Shown: one piece after another, positions 26,914-35,941 of the stretch
How the letters are laid out: each line of letters opens with the position of its first letter
How positions within the stretch are numbered: position 1 is the first letter of the stretch
Assembly: GCA_011526045.1 (NCBI GenBank)
Contig: WYBE01000067.1
Location: 1-64,000, forward strand
Reading direction: 5' to 3'
Length of the DNA stretch: 64,000 nt
Origin: Nevskiales bacterium
GTDB lineage: Bacteria; Pseudomonadota; Gammaproteobacteria; Steroidobacterales; GCA-2729495
Notes under the pieces: generated by a model
What the model was told of the DNA's origin: nothing
Databases searched by the model: none
What the model saw: only the letters and a program-made list of their open reading frames with translations
Program-made: the position numbers and the translations under genes

Positions 26914-27873
26914 ATGCCGGCCATGGTCGATCAGCCCGCCGCCCGGAGCGCACCACGCGCCGGGTTCTTCCAGCGCCTGAAACAGAAGCTCCACCAGGGC
27001 CTCGGTCTCGGCGTGGCGCTCGACTGGATCGCCGGGCGCAAGCTCGATGAGAGTGTCGTCACCGAGCTCGAAGAGCAGTTGCTGCTCGCCGACGTCGGCA
27101 TCGAGACCGCCGAGCGCATCGTCGCGGGACTGCGCAAGCGCCTCGGGCGGGACACGGTGACGGATGCGGCCGGCGCCCGCGCTGCGCTCCGGGAGACGCT
27201 CGCCGAGCTGCTGCGCCCGCGCGCGCAGCCGCTGCTGATTCCCCGCAGCGGCGGGCCCTTCCTGATGCTCATGATCGGCGTGAACGGCTCGGGCAAGACC
27301 ACCACCATCGGCAAGCTGGCGCGCCGCTACAAGGCCGAGGGGCTCAAGGTCATGCTCGCAGCCGGCGACACCTTTCGCGCCGCCGCGATCGAGCAATTGC
27401 AGACCTGGGGCGAACGCAACGCCGTGCCGGTCATCGCCCAGCAGCCGGGCGCGGATTCCGCGGCCGTGGTATTCGACGCGCTGCAGGCGGCCCAGGCACG
27501 CGGCATCGATGTCGTGCTTGCCGACACGGCCGGGCGCCTGCACAACCAGGCCGGCCTGATGCAGGAACTCGCCAAGGTCGTGCGTGTGGCCGCACGGCTC
27601 GATCCCGCCGCCCCGCACGAGCGGATGCTCGTCCTCGACGCGAGCCTCGGCCAGAACGCCGTCAACCAGGCGTTGCAGTTCCACGAGGCGATCGGGCTGA
27701 CCGGAATCACGATGACCAAGCTCGATGGCGGCGGCAAGGGCGGGGTCCTGCTGACCATCGCCGACCGCCTCGACGTACCGTTCCGCTATGTCGGGGTCGG
27801 AGAAGACGCCGCCGATCTCGATGTCTTCGACGCGGAGCAGTTCGCCTCCGCGCTGGTCGAGCCAGGCCGCTGA
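26914..27873 (+). CDS. ftsY: Signal recognition particle receptor FtsY
   Basis: 319 residues from ATG 26914 (ATG 26923 also possible). It has a very short N-terminal A region, then the NG domain. GTPase motifs are GVNGSGKTTTIGKLA (G1), DTFRAAAIEQL, DTAGRL (G3), TKLDGGGKGG (G4) and GVGEDAADLDVF. It docks SRP-ribosome complexes on the inner membrane. It heads ftsY-ftsE-ftsX-rpoH. Confidence 0.96.
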   Translation: MPAMVDQPAARSAPRAGFFQRLKQKLHQGLGLGVALDWIAGRKLDESVVTELEEQLLLADVGIETAERIVAGLRKRLGRDTVTDAAGARAALRETLAELLRPRAQPLLIPRSGGPFLMLMIGVNGSGKTTTIGKLARRYKAEGLKVMLAAGDTFRAAAIEQLQTWGERNAVPVIAQQPGADSAAVVFDALQAAQARGIDVVLADTAGRLHNQAGLMQELAKVVRVAARLDPAAPHERMLVLDASLGQNAVNQALQFHEAIGLTGITMTKLDGGGKGGVLLTIADRLDVPFRYVGVGEDAADLDVFDAEQFASALVEPGR

Positions 27874-27890
27874 GAGGCGGTGCCGATCCC

Positions 27891-28598
27891 ATGATCCGGC
27901 TCGACAGGATCACGAAGCTGTACCAGGGCGGGCGCGAGGCGCTGCGCGACGTATCGCTCGACATCACCCCCGGCGAGATGATTTTCCTGACGGGCCATTC
28001 CGGTGCCGGCAAGAGCACGGTGCTGAAGCTCATCGCGCTGGTCGAGCGCCCGACGAGCGGCCAGCTGCTGGTCGACGGGCGCAACATCGCCCGCCTGCCG
28101 ACACGCGATATCCCGGCCTACCGGAGCCAGATCGGCATGGTCTTCCAGGACCACAAGCTGCTCGAGGATCGTTCGACGTTCGACAACGTGGCGCTGCCAC
28201 TGGTGATCGCCGGCCTCACGCGACGCGACGCCGAAAAGCGCGTGCGCGCGGCACTCGACCAGGTGGGCCTGCTCGCCAAGGAACGCCATCCGCCCGCCAC
28301 GCTGTCGGCGGGCGAGCAGCAGCGGGTGGGCATCGCCCGCGCGGTCGTGGCGCGCCCGCGACTGCTGATCGCCGATGAGCCGACCGGAAATCTCGACGCC
28401 GATCTCTCGTTCGAGATCATGAAGCTGTTCCGCCGCTTCAACCAGGTCGGCGTCACCATGCTGATTGCCACGCACGATCTCACGCTCGCCAGCCGCATCG
28501 GCGGCCGGCATGTCGTGCTGAGCGAAGGCCAGATCGTGCGCGACGAAGAGGCCATCAGCGCTGCGCCCGAGCCGCGCCACGGGGCACGGTCGCGATGA
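27891..28598 (+). CDS. ftsE: Cell division ATP-binding protein FtsE
   Basis: 235 residues. ABC ATPase motifs are GHSGAGKST (Walker A), the Q-loop QIGMVFQDHKLL, the signature LSAGEQQRVGIARA and LLIADEPTG (Walker B). It partners with FtsX at the divisome to activate peptidoglycan hydrolases. Its stop overlaps the ftsX start (ATGA, 28595-28598). The signature has SAGEQ rather than SGGEQ. Confidence 0.96.
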   Translation: MIRLDRITKLYQGGREALRDVSLDITPGEMIFLTGHSGAGKSTVLKLIALVERPTSGQLLVDGRNIARLPTRDIPAYRSQIGMVFQDHKLLEDRSTFDNVALPLVIAGLTRRDAEKRVRAALDQVGLLAKERHPPATLSAGEQQRVGIARAVVARPRLLIADEPTGNLDADLSFEIMKLFRRFNQVGVTMLIATHDLTLASRIGGRHVVLSEGQIVRDEEAISAAPEPRHGARSR

Positions 28599-29509
28599 CG
28601 GCTCTGCTGCGCCGCCACCTCCAGAATGCGCTCGGCGCGCTCGGCGAACTGCGCCGCCAGCCGGTTGCCACCGGCCTGACGGTCCTGGTGATCGGAATCG
28701 CGCTGGCGCTGCCCGCAAGCCTGCAGGTGCTGGTCCAGGGCGCGCAACGCTTTGCCGGAAACTGGCGGGACATCCGCGATTTTTCCGTCTACCTCAAGCC
28801 GGGTGCGAAGCTCACCCAGGCGCAGGAACTGGCCCGCCTGCTCGACAAAAAACCGGGCATCGAGGCTGTGAAGATCATCCCCGCCGACGAGGCGCTCACC
28901 GAGTTCCGCAACGACCCGGCATTCGGCAAGGTGCTGGCAGTCCTCGAGGGCAATCCCCTGCCACATACGCTGGTGGTACGCCCCACCACCAGCGCCACCA
29001 CGACGGATCTGGACGCGTTGCGCGCAGAACTCGGCCAACGCAGCGAAGTCGACATCGTGCAGCTCGATACGCAGTGGTTGTCGCGCCTCGCCGCGATCCT
29101 CGACCTGGTGCGGCGGGGGGTCTGGTTCACGGCATCACTGCTGGCCGGTGCGGTCATTGTGATCGTGGGCAACACGATCCGCCTCGACATCCAGAACCGG
29201 CGCCGCGAGATCGAAGTCTCCAAGCTGCTCGGTGCCAGCGACGCCTTCGTTCGGCGTCCGTTTCTCTACATTGGCGTGTGGTACGGCGCCCTCGGCGGTG
29301 CGGTCGCGTTACTGGTACTGCTCGCCGCATTGCTGCTGCTGCGCGGGCCGCTGCAGCGACTGCTGGCGCTCTACGGCAGCGAGTTCGCCGGCTTCGGCCT
29401 GCGCCCCGCCACCCTGCTGCTGGTGCTGGGCGGCGGCGTGCTGGCCGGCTGGGCGGGCGCCTGGATCGCGGTTGCCAGGCACCTCTCGGCCATCGAGCCA
29501 CGTGTCTAA
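28595..29509 (+). CDS. ftsX: Cell division protein FtsX
   Basis: 304 residues with the four-helix FtsX layout: TM1 near 25-45 (TGLTVLVIGIALALPASL), a periplasmic domain, then three C-terminal helices (WFTASLLAGAVIVIVGNTIR; GALGGAVALLVLLAALLLL; LLLVLGGGVLAGWAGAWIAV). It is the membrane partner of FtsE. The ATG is embedded in the ftsE stop. Confidence 0.95.
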   Translation: MTALLRRHLQNALGALGELRRQPVATGLTVLVIGIALALPASLQVLVQGAQRFAGNWRDIRDFSVYLKPGAKLTQAQELARLLDKKPGIEAVKIIPADEALTEFRNDPAFGKVLAVLEGNPLPHTLVVRPTTSATTTDLDALRAELGQRSEVDIVQLDTQWLSRLAAILDLVRRGVWFTASLLAGAVIVIVGNTIRLDIQNRRREIEVSKLLGASDAFVRRPFLYIGVWYGALGGAVALLVLLAALLLLRGPLQRLLALYGSEFAGFGLRPATLLLVLGGGVLAGWAGAWIAVARHLSAIEPRV

Positions 29510-29553
29510 CCAATTGTTTTAAAAGGCTGTTGCGACGGGAACCGGACAGGTAC

Positions 29554-29580
29554 TTAGCACTCTAATGCGGTGAGTGCTAG
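29554..29580. promoter_or_regulatory. CIRCE-like HrcA operator upstream of rpoH
   Basis: TTAGCACTC (29554-29562), nine bases, then GAGTGCTAG (29572-29580). This matches the CIRCE consensus TTAGCACTC-N9-GAGTGCTAA at 17 of 18 arm positions. It lies 28 bp before the rpoH ATG, in the 5' leader or over the transcription start. CIRCE is the operator of the heat-shock repressor HrcA, which is not in this window. Confidence 0.9.
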
Positions 29581-29608
29581 CATTGCCCGTGGAGGTCACC
29601 CGAAGCCC

Positions 29609-30472
29609 ATGAGTACAGCCCTGATCCCGAATGCACGTACGCTGGCCCTTGCCGGGCCGCTTGGCAGTCTCGACGCCTACATCCAGGCGGTGAACGCCAT
29701 ACCGGTTCTCAGCCCTGCCGAGGAGCAGCGGCTCGCCCGGCGCTTTGCCGGAGAGCAGGATCTCGACTCCGCTCGCGAGCTGGTGCTCTCGCACCTGCGC
29801 TTCGTGGTCCACATCGCGCGCGGTTACCTCGGCTACGGGCTGCCGCTCGGCGACCTGATCCAGGAAGGCAACGTCGGGCTGATGAAGGCGGTGAAGCGCT
29901 TCGACCCGGACGTGGGCGTGCGGCTCGTTTCTTTTGCCGTGCACTGGGTCCGCGCCGAGATCCACGAATTCGTGCTGCGCAACTGGCGGCTGGTGCGGGT
30001 TGCGACCACCAAGGCCCAGCGCAAGCTGTTCTTCAACCTGCGCAGCGCCAAGCGCAACCTCGGCTGGCTGTCGCGCGAGGAGACCGAGGCCATTGCCCGT
30101 GACCTCGGCGTGCCGTCCGGCGAAGTCACGGAAATGGAGCAGCGCCTGGCCGGCCACGATGTCGTCTACGACCCGGTGCCGAGCGAGGACGACGAGGGCG
30201 CTTTCACGCCGGCGCAATACCTGCCGGCACCAGACGCAGATCCGGCCGAGACACTGGAAGCCGACGACTGGCAGCAGCGCGTCACCGGGCAGCTGCAGTC
30301 GGCGCTGCTCGCGCTCGACGAGCGCAGTCGCGAGATCGTCCGGGCGCGCTGGATGGCGGAGCCGAAGGCCACGCTGCAGGAGCTTGCCGGGCGCTTCGGC
30401 ATCTCCGCGGAGCGCGTGCGCCAGATCGAGCAACAGGCGCTGCGCGCGATGCGCGAGGCGGTCGCCGCCTGA
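29609..30472 (+). CDS. rpoH: RNA polymerase heat-shock sigma factor sigma-32
   Basis: 287 residues. Sigma-70 region 2 is LVLSHLRFVVHIARGYLGYG and DLIQEGNVGLMKAVKRFDPD. The diagnostic RpoH box is QRKLFFNLR. Region 4 is ATLQELAGRFGISAERVRQIEQQALRAMR. It directs transcription of chaperone and protease genes. The ATG at 29609 gives the usual MSTALIP-type N-terminus; a GTG at 29570 lies inside the CIRCE element. A GGAGGTCACC site lies upstream. It follows ftsX, as in many gammaproteobacteria. Confidence 0.96.
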   Translation: MSTALIPNARTLALAGPLGSLDAYIQAVNAIPVLSPAEEQRLARRFAGEQDLDSARELVLSHLRFVVHIARGYLGYGLPLGDLIQEGNVGLMKAVKRFDPDVGVRLVSFAVHWVRAEIHEFVLRNWRLVRVATTKAQRKLFFNLRSAKRNLGWLSREETEAIARDLGVPSGEVTEMEQRLAGHDVVYDPVPSEDDEGAFTPAQYLPAPDADPAETLEADDWQQRVTGQLQSALLALDERSREIVRARWMAEPKATLQELAGRFGISAERVRQIEQQALRAMREAVAA

Positions 30473-30480
30473 GCGGCGGG

Positions 30481-30600
30481 TGATCGGGGCTAAAGCCCCT
30501 GCTGCATGGTGTCGCTCGCTCCCGCAGCAGCGTCTCGCGCTGCAGGAGGCACTTCAGTGCCGACCCGACATCGGGGTGGTCGGCGGGGCCGAAGCCCCGC
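30481..30600. repeat. Diverged REP-like palindromes
   Basis: GGGGCTAAAGCCCCTGCTGC (near 30487), AGGAGGCACTTCAGTGCCGA (near 30544) and GGGGCCGAAGCCCCGCCTGC (near 30584) share the REP layout (hairpin plus a GGAG/CTCC-like flank) but a different core. They fill the rpoH-OmpA gap. Confidence 0.65.
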
Positions 30601-30605
30601 CTGCC

Positions 30606-31301
30606 TCAGTTCGTCAGCGGCACGATCGTGATTTCGACGCGCCGGTTCTGCGCCTTGCCTTCCGGGGTCGAATTGCTCGCGATCGGGCGGGTCTCACCCG
30701 CACCGACGGTCAGGAAACGGTCGCCGCGCACCTGCCGCGAAACCAGGTATGAGACCACGCTGCTGGCCCGCCGCTCCGACAGCTGCTGGTTGTAGGCATC
30801 GCTGCCGTCGCTGTCGGTGTGACCCGCGACCTCCACCATCGTCTTGTCGAACTCCTTGAGGACAAGCGCAACGGAGTCGAGCACCGGGTAGAACGACGCG
30901 CTGATATCGGCGCTGTTCACCGCGAAGGTCACGTTGCCGGGCATGTTGAGCGTGATGTGCTCGCCATTCGGGCCGGTGCGGGTCACGCTCACACCGGTGC
31001 CCTGCAACCGCGCGCGCAACGCGGCGTCCTGCCGATCCATGTAGTTGCCGACCGCGCCTCCGGCGAGAGCGCCGGCACCACCGAAGATCAGCGCTTTCTT
31101 CTTGCGCTGGGCGGAGTCATTGCCCGTGATCAGGCCCACCGCCACACCGGTCGCAGCGCCGATCGCCGCACCCTTGGTGGTCTTGTTGATCTCCGGCTCG
31201 CCCGTGTACGGATCCGTGGTTTGCATGTACTGGCAGCCGACGACAAGAGCCGACATTACGACGGCCGCGGCGGCTTTAACGATCGGATGGCGCACGGTCA
31301 T
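30606..31301 (-). CDS. OmpA-family lipoprotein with glycine zipper
   Basis: 231 residues. A lipoprotein signal ends in LVVGC, with Cys as the predicted lipidated residue. A Gly-zipper region follows (GAAIGAATGVAVGLITG; GGAGALAGGAVGNYMD). The C-terminal OmpA peptidoglycan-binding domain has VAGHTDSDGSDAYNQQLSERRA and NRRVEITI. The architecture matches the YiaD/OmpA-like group that ties the outer membrane to the cell wall. The ATG at 31301 starts the signal; the longer ORF upstream is antisense shadow. Confidence 0.92.
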   Translation of the reverse strand: MTVRHPIVKAAAAVVMSALVVGCQYMQTTDPYTGEPEINKTTKGAAIGAATGVAVGLITGNDSAQRKKKALIFGGAGALAGGAVGNYMDRQDAALRARLQGTGVSVTRTGPNGEHITLNMPGNVTFAVNSADISASFYPVLDSVALVLKEFDKTMVEVAGHTDSDGSDAYNQQLSERRASSVVSYLVSRQVRGDRFLTVGAGETRPIASNSTPEGKAQNRRVEITIVPLTN

Positions 31302-31442
31302 GCTCAACCTCCATGTGACAACACCCCGTTGGACGGGACTCCTTATCGCAGAAACCATCCTCGGCGGCAATCCAGCGCGTCGCACTCCTGGCGCGGCGCG
31401 CTCGTGGTTGCCGCGCTGACGCGAACACCGTAGCGTCGGGCC

Positions 31443-31910
31443 ATGCGCCAGGTCGACGTGTTGCTCGCCGGATACGCTGCCGATCACCAGCACCCGTTCA
31501 ACCGCCTGATGCACCGGGTGTGCGTGCCCGCGATCGTCGTCAGCCTGCTGGGACTGCTGGCCTGCGTGCCGGTCCCGCAGGCCTGGCGGGCAGTGGCGCC
31601 CGCCGTGAACTGGTCGGGTGTCCTCGTCGCCGGTGCGCTCGGCTGGTACCTGTGGCTGTCGCCGCGACTCGCCGCCGGCATGGCCGTCGCCACAATTCTG
31701 GCGCTGTTGCTCGTCGCCTCCCTCGCGCGACTGCCCGGGCCGCTGTGGCTGGCGAGCGGCATCGTGTTCGCGCTGGCCTGGATCGGGCAGTTCATCGGGC
31801 ACGCCGCGGAAGGCAAGCGCCCGTCTTTCCTTCGTGACCTGCGCTTCCTGCTGGTCGGCCCCCTGTGGTTGCTGGCCGGGCTCTACGGCCGTCTCGGCCT
31901 GCGTGTCTAG
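31443..31910 (+). CDS. Mpo1/DUF962-type membrane protein
   Basis: 155 residues with about four membrane helices. Family His motifs are HQHPFNRLMHRV near the N-terminus and GHAAEGKRPSFLRD near the C-terminus. The yeast relative Mpo1 is an Fe(II) dioxygenase acting on 2-hydroxy fatty acids; a bacterial role is inferred only. Its stop overlaps the MATE gene start by 8 bp. Confidence 0.85.
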   Translation: MRQVDVLLAGYAADHQHPFNRLMHRVCVPAIVVSLLGLLACVPVPQAWRAVAPAVNWSGVLVAGALGWYLWLSPRLAAGMAVATILALLLVASLARLPGPLWLASGIVFALAWIGQFIGHAAEGKRPSFLRDLRFLLVGPLWLLAGLYGRLGLRV

Positions 31911-33264
31911 CCCGACCGCCACCGAACGCGAGGGCGCCTTCGGCAACAAAGCCGTGTGGCGCATTGCTGCGCCGATGATCCTCGCCGGGAGTACTACGCC
32001 GCTGCTCGGCCTGGTGGACACCGCGGTGGTCGGGCACCTCGAGCAGGCGTGGTACATGGGGGCGGTCGCCGCCGGCGCGACCATCTTTACCGTGCTGTTC
32101 ATGGGCCTGAACTTCCTGCGCATGGGCACGACCGGCGTGACGGCGCAGGCCTTCGGCGCCGCCGACGGCGGCGCAGTCCGCGAGTCGCTCGGCCAGGGCC
32201 TGCTGACCGCGCTGCTACTCGCCGTCGTGATGGTCGCCGCACAGCCCCTGATCATCGAGGTCTCACTGCGGGCATTCGCACCCGGCGCGGAAGTGGCTGC
32301 ATTGACACGCGAGTATTTCGCGGTGCGCATCTGGAGTGCTCCGGCCTCACTCACAAACTTCGTCGTGGTCGGCTGGCTGCTCGGCATGCAGAACGCCCGC
32401 GGCCCGCTGGCGCTCATGCTCGCAACCAACGTCACGAACATCGCGCTCGACCTGCTCTTCGTGCTGGTTCTCGGCATGCGGGTGCGCGGCGTGGCGTTTG
32501 CGACCGTGCTGGCGGAACTGGTCGGACTGGCGGTCGGACTGTGGTTCGTGCGTCGTGAGCTCGCGGCATTCCCGGGCGCATGGCCACGCGGCGCACTCCT
32601 CGACCCGGCCCGCTACCGGCGCCTCTTTGACATCAGCGGCAACCTGCTCCTGCGTACGCTCTCGCTCATGTTCGTGATTGCCTTCATCACCGCGCAGGGA
32701 GCGCGCATGGGGGATCTGGTCCTCGCCGCAAACGCCCTGCTGATGAATCTCCAGCACCTGCTGTCCTATGCGCTCGACGGCATCGCCCACGCTGCCGAGG
32801 CGCTGACCGGCAAGGCGGTGGGAGCGCGCGATGCCGCCGGCCTGCGGGAGGCGGTGCGGCGTACCCTGCGCTGGTCGGTCGCCTTCGCTGCGGCGTTCGC
32901 GTTCGCCTACGCAGCCGGCGGCCACGCGCTGATCGATCTCCTCACGGGCATTCCCGAGGTACGCGCAACGGCACGGACGTTCCTGCCCTGGCTGGTGATC
33001 TCGCCGCTCGTCTCCGTCTGGTGCTATCTGTACGACGGGGTGTTCGTCGGTGCGACCCGGTCGCGCGAGATGCGCATCGTCATGCTGGCGGCGGCGCTGC
33101 TGGTGTTCCTGCCGGCGTGGTACGCAGCACGCGGCCTCGGCAACCACGGCCTGTGGCTCGCGTTCATGCTGTTCATGGCGGCACGCGGCCTCGGCATGCA
33201 CTACGGGTACCGGCGCCTGCTGGAGCACGAGAACGGTGGCGAATCCGTTTTCTTGCGAAAATGA
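31903..33264 (+). CDS. MATE family efflux transporter (DinF-like)
   Basis: About 453 residues from GTG 31903, which overlaps the preceding stop. Twelve hydrophobic helices are expected. Family marks are APMILAGSTTPLLGLVDTAVVGHL, FLRMGTTGVTAQAFGA and LLMNLQHLLSYALDGIAHAAEALTGKAVG, which resembles DinF subgroup members. It probably exports cationic compounds with Na+ or H+; the substrate is unknown. The longer ORF upstream is shadow of the Mpo1-like gene. Confidence 0.9.
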   Translation: MSSPTATEREGAFGNKAVWRIAAPMILAGSTTPLLGLVDTAVVGHLEQAWYMGAVAAGATIFTVLFMGLNFLRMGTTGVTAQAFGAADGGAVRESLGQGLLTALLLAVVMVAAQPLIIEVSLRAFAPGAEVAALTREYFAVRIWSAPASLTNFVVVGWLLGMQNARGPLALMLATNVTNIALDLLFVLVLGMRVRGVAFATVLAELVGLAVGLWFVRRELAAFPGAWPRGALLDPARYRRLFDISGNLLLRTLSLMFVIAFITAQGARMGDLVLAANALLMNLQHLLSYALDGIAHAAEALTGKAVGARDAAGLREAVRRTLRWSVAFAAAFAFAYAAGGHALIDLLTGIPEVRATARTFLPWLVISPLVSVWCYLYDGVFVGATRSREMRIVMLAAALLVFLPAWYAARGLGNHGLWLAFMLFMAARGLGMHYGYRRLLEHENGGESVFLRK

Positions 33265-33292
33265 ATCCGGCACCTGTCTCCGGGACACCACG

Positions 33293-33844
33293 ATGAGCCG
33301 ACGCGACAACCCCTGGACTACGTTGACCACGCGCAGGGTCTATGCGAACCCCTGGCTGGAGTTGTGGGAGGAGCACTGCCTCGACCCGTCCGGACGGCCC
33401 GCGCTGTATGGCCGGGTCAGCTTTCGCAACAAGGCGGTCGGCATCATCCCGATCGATGCAGGCGGCCATACCTGGCTGGTCGGCCAGTACCGTTACTGCA
33501 CCCACCAGCACTCCTGGGAGATCCCGATGGGCGGCGCACCGCATCGGCTGCCCGTGCTGGAATCCGCACAGCGCGAACTGAAGGAGGAAACCGGCCTCAG
33601 CGCGCGTCGCTGGGAGCAGATCCTGTTCGCGTACACCAGCAATTCCGTCACCGACGAGGAGGGCTACGTGTTCACTGCCGAGGATCTCACCGAGGGCGAC
33701 CCGCAGTTCGACTCCACGGAGAAGATCGACATCCGCCGCCTGCCGCTTGGCGAGGCCGTGCGCATGGCCATGAGCGGCGAGATCACCGATGCACTGAGCG
33801 TCGCCGGGCTGCTCAAGCTCGCCGCGCTGCGCGGCGTGCGCTGA
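33293..33844 (+). CDS. NUDIX hydrolase with altered Nudix box
   Basis: 183 residues resembling ADP-ribose/nucleotide-sugar pyrophosphatases. The box region runs from GGAPHRLPVL to ESAQRELKEETGL. The metal-binding REL-EE-G part is intact, but the first Glu of the consensus (box position 7) is Leu. It hydrolyses a nucleoside diphosphate linked to another group; the substrate is unknown. The ATG at 33293 is the first Met before NPWTTLTTRRVYANPWLEL. Confidence 0.88.
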   Translation: MSRRDNPWTTLTTRRVYANPWLELWEEHCLDPSGRPALYGRVSFRNKAVGIIPIDAGGHTWLVGQYRYCTHQHSWEIPMGGAPHRLPVLESAQRELKEETGLSARRWEQILFAYTSNSVTDEEGYVFTAEDLTEGDPQFDSTEKIDIRRLPLGEAVRMAMSGEITDALSVAGLLKLAALRGVR

Positions 33845-33910
33845 GCCGCGTGAAGTGCTGGCGTAACGGAAAATTGCAGTCCGGCTCCATTTTGTCGATG
33901 ATTGCCCGCC

Positions 33911-34522
33911 ATGCAGGATGAGGCGATCCGGCGAGTACTGGATTTCTGGTTTTCCGCGACGGAACTGGACACGCCCCAGATCGACAGTCGCATGGAGCGC
34001 TGGTTCAGCGCCAACCCCGGGTTCGACCAGCGCATCCGCGAGGAATTCGGTGGGCTGGTCGAACAGGCCTTGCAGGGAGAACTCGATCACTGGGCCGGCA
34101 CCGCGGAGGGGCGGCTCGCGCTGATCCTGCTGCTCGACCAGTTCTGCCGCAACATCCACCGCGGCACGGCACACGCATTTGCCGGCGACAAGCGGGCGCT
34201 TCGGCTCTGCGTCGAGGGCTCGATGAACAACGCCTACCGCTCGCTGCCGGCAATCCAGCGCGTGTTCTTTTTCATGCCGCTGCAGCATGCGGAGTCCGCA
34301 GCCGTGCAGGACAAGTCCGTGCGCGTCTACAACGCGCTGGCCGAAGGCGTGTCCGATACCCTGCGCGAGACCTTCCTCACCTTCGCCCAGTTTGCCGAGT
34401 TGCACCGCGACATTGTCGAGCGCTTCGGTCGGTTTCCGCACCGTAACCGCCACCTCGGCCGGCGCAATACGCCGGACGAAGAAGCTTTTCTCGCCGCCGA
34501 CGCGCCGAGCTTCGGCCAGTAG
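33911..34522 (+). CDS. DUF924 family protein
   Basis: 203 residues with the DUF924 pattern: VLDFWFS at the N-terminus, RMERWF, LILLLDQFCRNIHRGTAHAFAGDKRAL, FFFMPLQHAES and a C-terminal FGRFPHRNRHLGR. It is soluble, alpha-helical (TPR-like) and of unknown function. The ATG at 33911 is preferred to TTG 33902. Confidence 0.9.
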   Translation: MQDEAIRRVLDFWFSATELDTPQIDSRMERWFSANPGFDQRIREEFGGLVEQALQGELDHWAGTAEGRLALILLLDQFCRNIHRGTAHAFAGDKRALRLCVEGSMNNAYRSLPAIQRVFFFMPLQHAESAAVQDKSVRVYNALAEGVSDTLRETFLTFAQFAELHRDIVERFGRFPHRNRHLGRRNTPDEEAFLAADAPSFGQ

Positions 34523-34546
34523 CCACCGTCACCAGGGGGACAGCTG

Positions 34547-35827
34547 ATGCACTACCAGAACCCGCGCCGTGTCGCGATCCTCGGCAGCCTGCGCATCCCC
34601 TTCTGTCGCGCCCAGACGCATTACGCCGAGCGCTCCAACCAGGACATGATGACCGCCGTGCTCGCCGGAATGGTCGACCGCTTCGGCCTGCGCGGCGAGC
34701 GCCTCGGCGATGTCTCGCTCGGCGCGGTGATCAAGCATTCGCGCGACTGGAACCTCGCGCGCGAGAGCGTACTCGGCAGCGGGCTCGCCGCAGAAACACC
34801 CGCTTTCGACCTGCAGCGGGCCTGTGGCACCAGCCTCGAAGCGGCGATCCTCATCGGTAACAAGATCGCGCTCGGCCAGATCGACTCGGGTATTGCCGCC
34901 GGCACCGATTCCATCAGCGACTCGCCAGTCGTCTACCCGGACGACTACCGCCGGATCCTCATGCGCAGCCATCGCGGCCGCTCCATGAGCGAACGCATCC
35001 TGCCCTGGCTCGGGCTGCGGCCACGTCATTTCAAGCCCGTCCTGCCCGGGGTGGTGGAACCGCGCACCGGTTTGTCCATGGGAGAGAGCAACGAGATCAC
35101 GACCAAGAAATGGGGCATCACGCGCCAGGCGCAGGACGAACTCGCGCTCGCCAGCCACCAGAACGCAGCGCGCGCCTGGGACGCCGGTTTCTACAAGGAT
35201 CTGGTCATGTCCTGGGAGGGCGCGAGCGAGGACAACAACGTCCGGCGCGACACCACGCTCGAGAAACTGGCCAGGCTCAAACCCGCTTTCGACAGGAGCG
35301 CCGCCGGCACCATGACCGCCGGCAACAGCACGCCGCTCACCGATGGCGCGGCCGCGGTGTTGCTCGCCTCGGAGGAATGGGCCGCCGCGCACAAGCTGCC
35401 GGTGCAGGCCTACCTGCGCTACGGGCAGGTCGCGGCCGTGGATTTCGTGAAGACCGAGGGGCTGCTGATGGCGCCCGCCTACGCGGTCTCCACGATGTTG
35501 CGCCACGCCGGCTTCGGACTGGGCGACTTCGACCTCTACGAGATCCACGAGGCCTTCGCCGCACAGACGCTCGCCACGCTGAAGGCCTGGGAAAGCGCGG
35601 AGTTCTGCCGCGACCGTCTGGGGCGCGACCGCCCGCTCGGCACACTCGACCGCAGCCGGCTCAACGTGAAGGGCGGCAGCATCGCGATCGGCCACCCCTT
35701 CGCCGCGACCGGCGCACGCATCCTTGGCGGACTGGCCAGGCAACTCGCGGACCGGGGTTCCGGTCGCGGCCTGATCTCCGTGTGCACCGCCGGCGGCATG
35801 GGAGTCACCGCGATTGTCGAGCGCTAG
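34547..35827 (+). CDS. Acetyl-CoA C-acyltransferase (thiolase)
   Basis: 426 residues of the thiolase family. The nucleophile is Cys93 in LQRACGTSLEAA, with general-base His in GGSIAIGHPFAATGARI and the second Cys in VCTAGGMG. It resembles FadI/long-chain beta-ketothiolases. It is a stand-alone gene with no fadB/fadJ partner beside it. With phaC nearby it could also feed acetoacetyl-CoA to PHA synthesis, which is inference. Confidence 0.92.
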   Translation: MHYQNPRRVAILGSLRIPFCRAQTHYAERSNQDMMTAVLAGMVDRFGLRGERLGDVSLGAVIKHSRDWNLARESVLGSGLAAETPAFDLQRACGTSLEAAILIGNKIALGQIDSGIAAGTDSISDSPVVYPDDYRRILMRSHRGRSMSERILPWLGLRPRHFKPVLPGVVEPRTGLSMGESNEITTKKWGITRQAQDELALASHQNAARAWDAGFYKDLVMSWEGASEDNNVRRDTTLEKLARLKPAFDRSAAGTMTAGNSTPLTDGAAAVLLASEEWAAAHKLPVQAYLRYGQVAAVDFVKTEGLLMAPAYAVSTMLRHAGFGLGDFDLYEIHEAFAAQTLATLKAWESAEFCRDRLGRDRPLGTLDRSRLNVKGGSIAIGHPFAATGARILGGLARQLADRGSGRGLISVCTAGGMGVTAIVER

Positions 35828-35941
35828 CCGGCGACCCATTGGCGGCCGTTCCGCACGCGACGATTCAGTGCTGAACCGCACCGTGAGTTCCATGGCGGGT
35901 GAGCGGACCGCAACTGTCAGGCAGCCGGGAGACGCTGGCCA

